Source: Arthrobacter sp. PAMC25284
GTDB lineage: Bacteria > Actinomycetota > Actinomycetes > Actinomycetales > Micrococcaceae
Direction: 5' to 3'
Assembly: GCF_019443425.1 (NCBI RefSeq)
Contig: NZ_CP080382.1
Location: forward strand, 2,914,001 to 2,978,000
Length of the DNA: 64,000 bases
The notes under the pieces are model-generated. The model had not been told where the DNA came from. It saw only the letters and a program-made list of their open reading frames with translations, and did not search any database. Made by a program: the position numbers and the translations under genes. Every line of letters starts with the position of its first letter. The stretch's first letter is position 1. This document shows, in pieces, positions 44,555 to 53,090 of the stretch.

Positions 44555-46229
44555 CGCCTCCGATGGCTGCGTTCACTGCGGTGACGACGGCGCCGCTGTG
44601 GACCAATTCGCCGGCCTTGCGCAGGCGGGGGTACAGGACCACGTCCTGTTTGAGATGGTCGATGGGCCGGCCGTCGGCGGAGGCTGTGGAGCGCAGGAGT
44701 GCCAGCGCGGCCAGGCTCGCGGGACCGGGTGTGGCCTCCGCCGTGGCAGGCATCCGCATCCGCAGTTCAAGGGCCTGCGCAGCCATGAGCAGTTCAACGG
44801 CTACGACGGATTCGATGTTGGAGACAATCTGGCGCGCGTGCCGGCCGGCGTTGTTTGCCATGGAGACGTGGTCCTCCTGATTGGCGCACGTGGGGATGGA
44901 GTCCACGCTGTCCGGGTGGGCGAGCGTCTTGCAGTCGGAAACCAGCGCCGCAGCGAGATACTGCGGCAACATGTAGCCGCAGTCCATGCCTATCTGATCG
45001 CTGGCCACGAGCATGTCCGGCAGTCCGCGGTTCAGTGTGCCGTCGTCGAGCCGGAACAGCCGGCGTTCGGTGATGTTGCCGATCTCCGTGACCACGATCG
45101 AAATGAAGTCAGCAGCGAAAGCGACATATTCGGCGTGGAAGTTGCCGCCGGAAACGGCTTTGAGGGTGCGCGTGGACGGCAGCGACGGGAAGATCAGCGG
45201 GTTGTCCGTGGCGGCGTTTATTTCGTTGGTCAGGATGTTCGCGACAAATTCCAGGGTGTCCTTGACTGGGCCGAAGACCTGCGGAATGCAGCGCAGGGAA
45301 TAGGCGTCCTGCGGCGGCTGGCGCACGGGATCGGTGCCGGCGTCGCCGTCCACGAGTCCGCTGCCTGCGAGGAGTTCACGGAGCCGGGCGGCCACCTCGA
45401 TCTGGCCGCGCTGGCCGCGGGCCTGGTGGAGTTCGTCGATGAAGGCGTCGCCGAAGCCCATGAGGGCCTCGATGGTCATGGCCGCGGTGATCTGCGCCGT
45501 TTCCAGCAGGTTCTGCGCGTCGTAGAGTGCGAGGGCAGCCTGGGCGCAGGAGAACGAGGTGCCGTTCAGGAGGGCGAGGCCATCCTTGGCCCCCAGCGGA
45601 AGCCGCTCGATTCCGGCGTGGGCCATCGCGGCGATCCCGGAGACCACGGCGCCGTCCACGAAGGCTTCGCCGGAGTCCAGTTCCTCGTCCTCGCCAGTGT
45701 GCGAGCGTGACATCACGATGGCCACGTGGGCCAGCGGGATGAGATCGCCCGAGGCGCCCAGGGAACCGTATTCCGGGATGGCGGGATACACGCCGCGGTT
45801 GAGCATCTGCGCCAGGGTCTCCACGAGATCTGCCCGGATACCGGAGTGACCCTGCGTGAGGCTGACGATGCGGATGAACATGGTTGCCCGGACCACTTCC
45901 TCGTCAACGTACCGGCCCACGCCGGCCGCGTTCGAGAGCACCAGGCGGCGGGACAGCTCGGCGGCGTCGGACGGTTCATCGAAGGCTTTGCGTCCGGCGA
46001 GGGAGCCGAACCCGGTGTTGATGCTGTAAATGGGGGCGGTCTTTTCGCCGGCTTTCATAGCCTCCATAACGCCGTCCAGCCACTCCTGGCTTGGCTTCAT
46101 CCGGGCCAGGACTTGTTCATCCACAACCACGGGGCGCCGGTGGCGTGCCACCTGGATCAGATCATCCAGGGTTGCGCGGTGCATCCCAATGACCACCGGT
46201 GCTGTATCAAGCAGAGTTTCGAGCGTCAT
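44532..46229 (-). CDS. Aromatic amino acid / histidine ammonia-lyase family protein
   Basis: A 565-aa MIO enzyme. The cofactor tripeptide A159-S160-G161 lies in SLGASGDLIPLAH; the catalytic Tyr68 in IYSINTGFG; the C-terminal active-site loop is NQEDHVSMANNAG. The selectivity pair after LVL is Ser99-Asn100, where histidine lyases have Ser-His, tyrosine lyases His-Leu and phenylalanine lyases Phe-Leu. The substrate is therefore not predictable from standard rules, although the QEDHVS loop is HAL-like. It sits between the PDR reductase and IclR regulator genes, overlapping both by 23 nt. Confidence 0.9.
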   Translation of the reverse strand: MTLETLLDTAPVVIGMHRATLDDLIQVARHRRPVVVDEQVLARMKPSQEWLDGVMEAMKAGEKTAPIYSINTGFGSLAGRKAFDEPSDAAELSRRLVLSNAAGVGRYVDEEVVRATMFIRIVSLTQGHSGIRADLVETLAQMLNRGVYPAIPEYGSLGASGDLIPLAHVAIVMSRSHTGEDEELDSGEAFVDGAVVSGIAAMAHAGIERLPLGAKDGLALLNGTSFSCAQAALALYDAQNLLETAQITAAMTIEALMGFGDAFIDELHQARGQRGQIEVAARLRELLAGSGLVDGDAGTDPVRQPPQDAYSLRCIPQVFGPVKDTLEFVANILTNEINAATDNPLIFPSLPSTRTLKAVSGGNFHAEYVAFAADFISIVVTEIGNITERRLFRLDDGTLNRGLPDMLVASDQIGMDCGYMLPQYLAAALVSDCKTLAHPDSVDSIPTCANQEDHVSMANNAGRHARQIVSNIESVVAVELLMAAQALELRMRMPATAEATPGPASLAALALLRSTASADGRPIDHLKQDVVLYPRLRKAGELVHSGAVVTAVNAAIGGDDDAPGR

Positions 46230-46998
46230 CGCTTACCTCTCGGGTTGTTCTGCGGCTTGCGAGGGAACCCAGCGATGCCGCCAGGTTTTCCGCTGCCTCA
46301 TTCATTGAATTAAGGGTCGAGTTCAGCCAGGCGCGGGAGCCGCAGCGGCTCTCCGGTCCGGCCACGTTCAGGGCGCAGACAGCTTCCCCGTCGAGCATGA
46401 CCGGCACGGCGACGGAGACGGCTCCCGGATCCAGCTCGCCGCGCGAGACCACCCATCCGTTGGCACGGATCTGCGCGAGGCTGAGCTGTATTTGTTCCGC
46501 GGACGGTGAGTTGTCTGTGTAGCGCGGAAGGCTGCCGCCGAGCACTTGGCGCACGACGTCGGCCGGAGCCCAGGCGAGGAGGGTCCGGGGGCCGGCTCCC
46601 GCGGTCAGCGGCAGGAGTTCATTGACGGCAAACGTGTACTTAATGGCTTTGTCCGGTTCCGCACGGCGCAGGCACATGGCCTGAGTTCCAACCCTGATGA
46701 CCAGGACTGCGGTCTCGCCCACGGCGTCGACGATGCCTTTTAGCACGGCTGTGCCAACTTCCGCGAGGTGACTTTGCGTCAGGTGCCGGCCGGACAATGC
46801 CAGCAGCGCGTGCCCCGGCCGGTAAATTCCGGAGTCTTCCTGGACGAAGCCGTGGGCCTTGAGCTGATGGAAGTAACGGTAGGTGGTGCTGACCGGGATG
46901 CCGAGCTCCAAGGCCACACTCTCCACGGTGGTGTCGCCGGCTTCAGCGATGGCGGAGAGGATCATGAGGCCGCGCTCGAAGGATGTGTGGGTCGCCAT
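46207..46998 (-). CDS. IclR-family transcriptional regulator
   Basis: A 263-aa regulator from ATG 46998 after GGAGG. N-terminal winged HTH (TTVESVALELGIPVSTTYRY), then a GAF-like effector domain (about residues 80-250) with the Cys-bearing AVCALNVAGPE strand. It is the first gene of the unit with the ammonia-lyase and reductase and divergent from the P450. The intergenic dyad at 47091-47107 is the likely operator. Confidence 0.91.
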   Translation of the reverse strand: MATHTSFERGLMILSAIAEAGDTTVESVALELGIPVSTTYRYFHQLKAHGFVQEDSGIYRPGHALLALSGRHLTQSHLAEVGTAVLKGIVDAVGETAVLVIRVGTQAMCLRRAEPDKAIKYTFAVNELLPLTAGAGPRTLLAWAPADVVRQVLGGSLPRYTDNSPSAEQIQLSLAQIRANGWVVSRGELDPGAVSVAVPVMLDGEAVCALNVAGPESRCGSRAWLNSTLNSMNEAAENLAASLGSLASRRTTREVSDDARNSA

Positions 46999-47090
46999 GT
47001 CACTGCCTCCTTGATGGGCTTCGATGAGCTGGCCAGTGTCGCCGGTCACGGAATGATCGTGCCGGACGTCCGGTGGATGACCAACAATCA

Positions 47091-47107
47091 TTCTCACAGA
47101 GTGAGAA
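47091..47107. promoter_or_regulatory. Perfect dyad, candidate IclR operator
   Basis: TTCTCAC-AGA-GTGAGAA, seven-base arms with no mismatch, in the 200-bp space between the divergent IclR and P450 genes. Size and symmetry suit an IclR-type dimer site controlling both directions. A second palindrome, CCGGACGTCCGG, lies at 47062-47073. Confidence 0.78.
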
Positions 47108-47198
47108 CAGGACTTATCCTATGGTCCCTCCTGCCGGTACTTTAGGGCCACTATCCGGCTGCAGCGCAGCGAAACGACCGACGCTATCGAGGCCTGCC

Positions 47199-48407
47199 AT
47201 GTCAGTAAGCACCCCACCGCAAACCGTTCCCGTGTTGTCGGACGATCCGTACACGGACGAAAACCTCATCAACCCGTATCCCCTGTTCGAGCGGATGAGG
47301 GCCGCCGGCCCTGCGGTTTGGCTGGAGAAATACGGTGTCTTGGCCTTTGCCGGCTTCGCTGAGTGCAAGGAGATTCTTGAGGACTACAGCACCTTCATCT
47401 CCGGTGCAGGCGTCGGCCCCAAAAACCTCCATCACGAACCGGGGTGGCGCGCACGGGGCATCCTGGAATCGGACCCGCCGGTTCATGGCGCCATGCGGGC
47501 CGCTATGGCCGGGGTTATTTCCCCGAGAGGAGTCCGGTCCCTGCGGGCACAGTTTGAGGTCTTCGCTGACGAGCTCGTTGACCAGATCATCGGCCGTGGA
47601 TCCTTTGACGGCGTCAAGGACCTTGCTGAGCTGTTTCCCATCCGCGTCTTTGGAGACGCGGTCGGCATCCCCCGCGAAGGCCGTGAGGCCAATCTGCTGC
47701 CCCACGGCGCCATGAATTTCAGCTCCTTCGGACCGGATGACCAACGCTCCCGCGAGTTCTTCGTCAAGGGAGAGCCGACCCATCAATGGGTTATGGACAA
47801 TTGCGCCCGCGAGAACCTGTCCCTGGACGGTATGGGAGCCGAGATCTGGGCGTACGCGGACCGCGGCGAAATAAGCGCCGAGCAAGCCGCACTACTGGTC
47901 CGGGCCATGCTGTCCGCCGGCCTGGACACCACCGTCTTCTCCATCGGCAACACGCTTCAGGCCCTGGCTGCCCATCCTGAGCAGTGGGCCCGGCTCCATG
48001 CCAATCCACGGCTGGTCAAGTTCGCCATCGACGAGGCCCTCCGCTATGAGTCGCCGTTCCAGTCCTTTTTCCGGACCGTCGCGACCGACACCGTGTTTCG
48101 CGGCATCCCATTGCCGGCCGAATCGAAAATCCTGCTGTTTATGGGTTCGGCCAACCGGGACACCGGGCAGTGGGGGCCGACTGCCGATGAGTTCCTGATC
48201 GACCGGAACGCCGGCGGCCATCTTGCTTTCGGGATGGGCATTCACCAGTGTGTGGGGCAGCCTATTTCCCGCCTTGAGATGGACGTCCTGTTCACAGCGA
48301 TGGCGAGGCGCATCAGCACCATAGAACTAACGGGGGACCCCGTGCCGTACCTGCACAACACCCTCCGCGGCTGGAACTCCATTCCCCTGAAAATCACGGC
48401 GTCGTAG
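47199..48407 (+). CDS. Cytochrome P450, CYP199-like
   Basis: A 402-aa soluble bacterial P450 from ATG 47199. I-helix SAGLDTT with the proton-delivery Asp-Thr, ExxR in FAIDEALRYESP, and haem-thiolate loop FGMGIHQCVGQ with Cys351. Stretches such as LLVRAMLSAGLDTT, LLFMGSANRDTG and NTLRGWNSIPLKI closely resemble CYP199A enzymes, which oxidise or O-demethylate para-substituted benzoates and cinnamates (recalled, not searched). No ferredoxin gene is adjacent, but the PDR-type reductase carries its own Fe-S domain. Confidence 0.9.
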   Translation: MSVSTPPQTVPVLSDDPYTDENLINPYPLFERMRAAGPAVWLEKYGVLAFAGFAECKEILEDYSTFISGAGVGPKNLHHEPGWRARGILESDPPVHGAMRAAMAGVISPRGVRSLRAQFEVFADELVDQIIGRGSFDGVKDLAELFPIRVFGDAVGIPREGREANLLPHGAMNFSSFGPDDQRSREFFVKGEPTHQWVMDNCARENLSLDGMGAEIWAYADRGEISAEQAALLVRAMLSAGLDTTVFSIGNTLQALAAHPEQWARLHANPRLVKFAIDEALRYESPFQSFFRTVATDTVFRGIPLPAESKILLFMGSANRDTGQWGPTADEFLIDRNAGGHLAFGMGIHQCVGQPISRLEMDVLFTAMARRISTIELTGDPVPYLHNTLRGWNSIPLKITAS

Positions 48408-48670
48408 ATCGACCGGATGCCCAAGCACCTCACATCCAGTGCTCGGGCGTCCCGATTCGCCCGCTCAAGGATCGCCTTGGACAAGGCCGCCGTCCTAAAG
48501 CATTTTCCGGCCACGTCGGAATCGACCACGGCGTGTCCGCCAACCGTTTGTACGCCGTCCCCGACTCCAAACGATCGGCGCTTGGCCGGAGCCGCGTCTC
48601 GCTCACCGCCCGGCCCTGGCAATGTGCTGAATGCTGGACCGGCCCTGGAACCCAAGCCCGATAGTGGGAC

Positions 48671-49762
48671 TTATAGGTAGCTCTTGACGCTGGCGCGTAG
48701 TGCCTCAGTGTGCTCGTAGATCTCCTCCAAAGAGTTGATGGGCACGCGGGTTTCTTCTTTATTGTCGTCAAACACTCCCAAGTACTTCTGGGTCCGGTTG
48801 AAGTGCAGGCGGGCAATCGGCTTGCGGTTGTTGTCGTCGAGCAAGACCGCAAAGTATGACTTGGCATCTCTTTGGGCCACGCGTGGGGGCTTCACCTCGC
48901 TGCACACGATGGCCCTGACGATCTGATAGCCCTCGATTTCCTCCAAAGTCGTTACTATGCCGTCTGCGTTTGCGAGATCCGCGTCGACGATGGGCTCGCT
49001 GGTGATTGCTGCTGCAGCTTCCACGTCGTAGTTTTGCGGGAAGCTCGGCGCTCCCAGCGCCTTTTTGAGGCGCTCATTGACCTGATCATTCAGGAACTGT
49101 TTCGATGCTTTGGCGACGAGTGCGGTGAACTGTTCACGGACCTTCTGGGTGTATGCGCCTGAATAGACACGTCCGGTCAGGAACTTGACCCACTCATCCT
49201 CGGGTTCTTTGAATTGAGCCGCCAGAGTCCGCTTCAGTTCCCCGATGTACTTCAATTCACCGGCCGCACTGATGATCGAGTCCAAGTCGAATACGTCTTT
49301 CGACAGCTTCTGAAGCTCTGGGATGAGCGACTCGTCAATGTCATTCAGGTCGAGTACAAGGAAGGGCTTCGCGTCCATCCTGTTGGGCGCATCCAAGTCG
49401 GTGAAAAATTGGTACACCTCGCCGTTGGTCAAAATCGCTATTCTGGCGTTGGTCACCGAGAAATACCGGAAGAGCTGCGAAGCATGTTCGATCTTGACAG
49501 GTTCGGTCGACTTCTTGCATTCCATAAGAATTTGAATCACGCCGTCCTTGACGATGGCGTAGTCGACCTTCTCACCCTTCTTGAGGCCTACATCCGCCAC
49601 GAATTCTGGAACGACCTCCAAGGGGTTGAAGACGTCGTACCCAAGAATGGTCGAAATAAAAGGCATAACAAATGCATTTTTGGTTGCCTCTTCGGTTTCG
49701 ATCGCACCCCGCTGCTGGCGCACTTTAGCCGCGAGTGCCGCGAGTTTTTCTGCAAATTCCAT
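48671..49762 (-). CDS. Solitary HsdR-N-terminal-like (PD-(D/E)xK) protein
   Basis: A 363-aa protein from ATG 49762 (MEFAEKLAALAAKVRQQ). The N-terminal 180 residues match the type I restriction HsdR N-terminal nuclease domain: Glu residues in AIETEEATKN, D68 in KVDYAIVKDG and E81-x-K83 in LMECKKS. No helicase motor follows, and no hsdM or hsdS is near. The C-terminal half (about 250-363) reads IVRAIVCSEVKPPRVAQRD and RLHFNRTQKYLGVFD, suggesting a small regulatory or binding domain. Base composition is clearly lower in GC than its neighbours, suggesting acquisition. Role unknown; anti-phage defence is possible. Confidence 0.78.
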   Translation of the reverse strand: MEFAEKLAALAAKVRQQRGAIETEEATKNAFVMPFISTILGYDVFNPLEVVPEFVADVGLKKGEKVDYAIVKDGVIQILMECKKSTEPVKIEHASQLFRYFSVTNARIAILTNGEVYQFFTDLDAPNRMDAKPFLVLDLNDIDESLIPELQKLSKDVFDLDSIISAAGELKYIGELKRTLAAQFKEPEDEWVKFLTGRVYSGAYTQKVREQFTALVAKASKQFLNDQVNERLKKALGAPSFPQNYDVEAAAAITSEPIVDADLANADGIVTTLEEIEGYQIVRAIVCSEVKPPRVAQRDAKSYFAVLLDDNNRKPIARLHFNRTQKYLGVFDDNKEETRVPINSLEEIYEHTEALRASVKSYL

Positions 49763-50066
49763 TCGTTCCCCCTGAAAATTGATCGTGCAAACAACCATAG
49801 CCTTGTCCAATGACAACGAGAGTAGAGCGGTGAAGTGTTTCCCTGAGAGCGTTGGTGCAGTCCACGTATCCGAATGCTTGGATCAGCGCGCGCTCGAAAC
49901 ACGGCCAGAACGCGCCGGCGCCCTTGGACGCAACAGCACCGAGGGGCGGCCTTCAGTACGCCGTGGTCCAAACGAACCTCGTCATCGTTGCGGGTGGCCG
50001 GCGCTGGGATCCTTCTCCGATCCCCGCAAGTCGCGCCGGAAGATACCTTCGCGAAATGATGTCCCC
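49763..50066. other. Intergenic region, no gene seen
   Basis: A 304-bp gap between the HsdR-N-like gene (-) and the CoA ligase gene (+). It is A/T-richer at its left end (49763-49860) and normal high-GC at the right. Presumably holds both divergent promoters; I could not identify a convincing -35/-10 pair or a structured RNA. Confidence 0.5.
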
Positions 50067-51755
50067 ATGGAGAGCACTGACGTACAGCCCTGGGTCAAGA
50101 ACTATCAGCCGGGCGTCCCAGCCGAGATCGACCTGCCCACGGAATCGCTCGTGGACATGCTGGAACGGTCCGTGGCCGAGGCACGGGACGCGCCCGCCCT
50201 GGAGTTCTTTGGCCGACGCACCAGCTACGCCGGCCTTGGCGAGCAGGTGGACCGCGCGGCCGAAGGCCTGCGGAAACTCGGAGTCCGGGCCGGGGACCGG
50301 GTGGCCCTGATCCTGCCGAACTGCCCGCAGCACGTCGTCGCCTTCTACGCGGTGCTGCGTCTGGGCGCCGTCGTCGTCGAACACAACCCGCTGTACACCT
50401 CCCGCGAACTCCGGCACCAGTTCGAGGACCACCAGGCCCGCGTCGTGATCGCCTGGGACAAGGCGGCCGCCGCCGTGAAGGACTTCCCCGCCGACGTCGA
50501 GATCGACCACGTCGTCTCCGTCAACCTCCTTGAGGCGTTCCCCGCCGTCAAGCGCCTGGCCCTGCAGTTGCCGGTGAAGAAACTGCGTGCCACCCGCGAT
50601 TCCTTGACCGCCCGCGCGCCCGGCACCATGACGTGGAAGGAACTCCTGGGCCCGGCCCGGATCGACCCCGCCCACCCGCGCCCGCAGGTTACCGACCTCG
50701 CCGCGATCCAGTACACCTCCGGCACCACCGGGAGGCCCAAGGGTGCCATGCTCACCCACTTCAACCTCTACGCCAATGCCCTCCAGGGCGAGGCATGGAT
50801 GGCCGGGGCCGAGTACCGCAAAGAAATTTTCTACGCGATCCTGCCGATGTTCCACGCTTTCGGATTGACCCTCTACCTCACCTACGGCATCCGCAAACAA
50901 GGCCTGCTGGTGCTGTTCCCCAAGTTCGAGCCGGACCTGATCCTGGCCGCGATGAAGAAATCCCCGGCTACCGTCTACTGCGCGGTCCCGCCGATCTACG
51001 AACGCACCGCTATCGCCGCCCGGGAGAAGGGCATCTCGCTCCGCTCCGCCAAGTACTGCATTTCGGGGGCCATGAACCTGCCACCGTATGTGGTGGAGCT
51101 GTGGGAATCAGTCTCCGGCGGCCTGCTCGTGGAGGGCTACGGCATGACCGAGTCCTCCCCGGTGGCGTTGGGTAACCCGTTCCACCCCACCCGGCGCAGC
51201 GGGACCATCGGCGTGCCGTTCCCCTCCACCCTCATGAAGGTGGTGAAACTGGACGACCCGGACACAGAGGTGTCCCAGGGCGAACCGGGGGAGCTGCTCA
51301 TCAAAGGTCCGCAGGTATTCCAGGGCTACTGGAACAACCCTGAGGAAACCGCGAGAACCCTCACCGGGGACGGCTGGCTGCGCACCGGCGACGTCGTCAC
51401 GGTCGACGCCGACGGCTTCACCACCGTGGTGGACCGGGCCAAGGAACTCATCGTCACCGGCGGCTTCAACGTCTCACCCACGGAGGTCGAGGCCGTGCTG
51501 CGCCTGCACCCGGACGTCCGCGGCGCCGCCGTGATCGGCAAACCGCTCGAGCGCGGCGGGGAACTCGTGGCCGCGGCCGTCGAACTTGAACCCGGCACCG
51601 CCCTGGACGAGGAGGCCCTGCGGAACTACTGCCGGGAACACCTTGCCGGGTACAAAGTCCCGAAGCGGATCGTGCCAATCCAGGACATGCCGCGCTCCAT
51701 GCTCGGCAAGATCCTCCGCAAGCAGGTCCGCGAGCAGATCCTGCCGGAGCTATGA
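50067..51755 (+). CDS. AMP-forming acyl-CoA ligase (long-chain fatty acid / coumarate type)
   Basis: A 562-aa ANL-superfamily enzyme from ATG 50067. P-loop YTSGTTGRPKGAM, A5 motif VEGYGMTESSP, hinge region GWLRTGDVVTVDADGF, and C-terminal catalytic Lys in SMLGKILRKQV. It adenylates a carboxylate and transfers it to CoA. Overall it looks like a long-chain fatty acid CoA ligase; an aromatic acid (given the lyase-P450 cluster nearby) is a weaker possibility. The frame is open upstream to 49779 without conserved content. Confidence 0.88.
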   Translation: MESTDVQPWVKNYQPGVPAEIDLPTESLVDMLERSVAEARDAPALEFFGRRTSYAGLGEQVDRAAEGLRKLGVRAGDRVALILPNCPQHVVAFYAVLRLGAVVVEHNPLYTSRELRHQFEDHQARVVIAWDKAAAAVKDFPADVEIDHVVSVNLLEAFPAVKRLALQLPVKKLRATRDSLTARAPGTMTWKELLGPARIDPAHPRPQVTDLAAIQYTSGTTGRPKGAMLTHFNLYANALQGEAWMAGAEYRKEIFYAILPMFHAFGLTLYLTYGIRKQGLLVLFPKFEPDLILAAMKKSPATVYCAVPPIYERTAIAAREKGISLRSAKYCISGAMNLPPYVVELWESVSGGLLVEGYGMTESSPVALGNPFHPTRRSGTIGVPFPSTLMKVVKLDDPDTEVSQGEPGELLIKGPQVFQGYWNNPEETARTLTGDGWLRTGDVVTVDADGFTTVVDRAKELIVTGGFNVSPTEVEAVLRLHPDVRGAAVIGKPLERGGELVAAAVELEPGTALDEEALRNYCREHLAGYKVPKRIVPIQDMPRSMLGKILRKQVREQILPEL

Positions 51756-52061
51756 ACGAAAGCGGCGGCCCGGGGGAGTGCCGCCGCGCAGGCCGATCCC
51801 GTAGGCGATGGCCGGTTCAAGCAGCCGTTCGATCTGACACTTCGTGTTTCCATCCGCCCCGGCGACGGGAAAGGCACGCACTTGTTCGCCGTCGCCGGTC
51901 AGCGGGCCCTCAGGATCCGGCAGGGACGCGCTGTGTTCGAAGCTCAGCAGCAGGCCCCCGGCGCGGGGAAACAGGGCACAGAGGAAAAAACGACGGTACT
52001 AGTGCCCCGTCGCCGCCGGAATCCTGAGCGGCACCGAATCATCCTCCGTTGCGGGCGGCCC
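51756..52061. other. Intergenic region with hairpin and possible gene remnant
   Basis: A weak terminator-like hairpin follows the ligase stop (arms GCGGCGGC 51762-51769 and GCCGCCGC 51780-51787, no T tract). From about 51827 to 52027 one plus-strand frame stays open with plausible protein sequence (LRVSIRPGDGKGTHLFAVAG) but has no clear start or known family. It may be the tail of a lost gene. Confidence 0.4.
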
Positions 52062-53090
52062 TCATTCGCCCGGGTACACGATGCCCAGCTGGCGGCGGAT
52101 TTCATCCGCCACGTCCATGGTGGTGATTGATTCCGACAGCGGGCGTTCCGGGACCCCGCGGTCGCCGGCGTGGATGCTCCGGGCCACGGCCGCAGCCTGG
52201 AAGTGCAGGCCGTCCACATGCGCGCCCGTCGGCTCGTCATAGCGCAGGACTGTTCCGTCGGGATAATTGACTGCGAAGCCGCCGGGACGGTTGAACATCC
52301 CGTCGAAATTCAATGTCGCCTTCCGGCCCACGAGGCTGGCAGCGGTGGGGGTGAAGTTGTGCAGTTGGGTGTTGACGATGGCCTGCGCGCCGCCGGCAAA
52401 AGACATGATGGCGGAGATCTGGCCGTTGACTCCGGTGGTATGGTCCGTTCCGATTGCCTTCACCTGGCTGGGTTCGCCGAGCATCGAGGTGATGAGTGCG
52501 AGCGGGTATGTGCCCAGATCCAGCAGCGGGCCTCCCGCCAGCGCCGGGTCAAAGATGCGGTTGCTCGGATCATAGAATTCACCGTATTCGGTAATAACAG
52601 TCGTCAGTTCGCCCAACGTGCCCGATTCGAGGACCTGGCGGGCCACGTCGAACTTGGGCAGGAAGAAACTCCACAGAGCCTCGGTCGCCATCAGCCCGGC
52701 TGCCGCTGCCCGGTCCCGGATATCGCGGGCCTCGGCGGCGTTCAGGGCGATCGGCTTCTCAATGAGGACATGTTTTCCGGCGGCCAGCGCCAGGACGGCG
52801 GCGGCGTGGTGGAAGTTGTGCGGCGTCGCCACGTAAACGACGTCGACGTCGTCCGCGGCTGCCAGTTCCTCGTAGCTTCCGTAGGCTGAAGCGATGCCGT
52901 GCTGTGCGGCGAAGGCCTCCGAACGCTCAAGCGACCGGGACCCCACCGCCGCGACGACCTGCCGGGTGTGGGCCTGCAGGGCTTTGGTGAAGAGATCGGC
53001 AATCCAGCCGGGGCCCATAATTCCCCAGCGAAGGACTGGAGCATCCATGGGATCGGGGACCCGGGAAGCGGGCATTGCCTGAAGCATCAT
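52062..53090 (-). CDS. Gfo/Idh/MocA-family oxidoreductase
   Basis: A 342-aa NAD(P)-dependent dehydrogenase: LRWGIMGPGWIADLF Rossmann motif (first Gly context), VYVATPHNFHH, and the catalytic EKP of HVLIEKPIALNA. The C-terminal domain (about 140-330) includes GGPLLDLGTYPLAL. Its ATG overlaps the upstream dehydrogenase stop by 4 nt; last gene of the inositol transporter operon. Substrate probably an inositol or related polyol. Confidence 0.88.
   Translation of the reverse strand: MMLQAMPASRVPDPMDAPVLRWGIMGPGWIADLFTKALQAHTRQVVAAVGSRSLERSEAFAAQHGIASAYGSYEELAAADDVDVVYVATPHNFHHAAAVLALAAGKHVLIEKPIALNAAEARDIRDRAAAAGLMATEALWSFFLPKFDVARQVLESGTLGELTTVITEYGEFYDPSNRIFDPALAGGPLLDLGTYPLALITSMLGEPSQVKAIGTDHTTGVNGQISAIMSFAGGAQAIVNTQLHNFTPTAASLVGRKATLNFDGMFNRPGGFAVNYPDGTVLRYDEPTGAHVDGLHFQAAAVARSIHAGDRGVPERPLSESITTMDVADEIRRQLGIVYPGE

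Noticed and set aside
44367..45710. 447-codon plus-strand frame opposite the ammonia-lyase
   Set aside because: Antisense of a gene with an intact MIO motif; no start signal or family resemblance.
44532..46229. Calling the ammonia-lyase hutH
   Set aside because: Selectivity pair is Ser-Asn, not Ser-His, and no hutU, hutI or hutG gene is adjacent.
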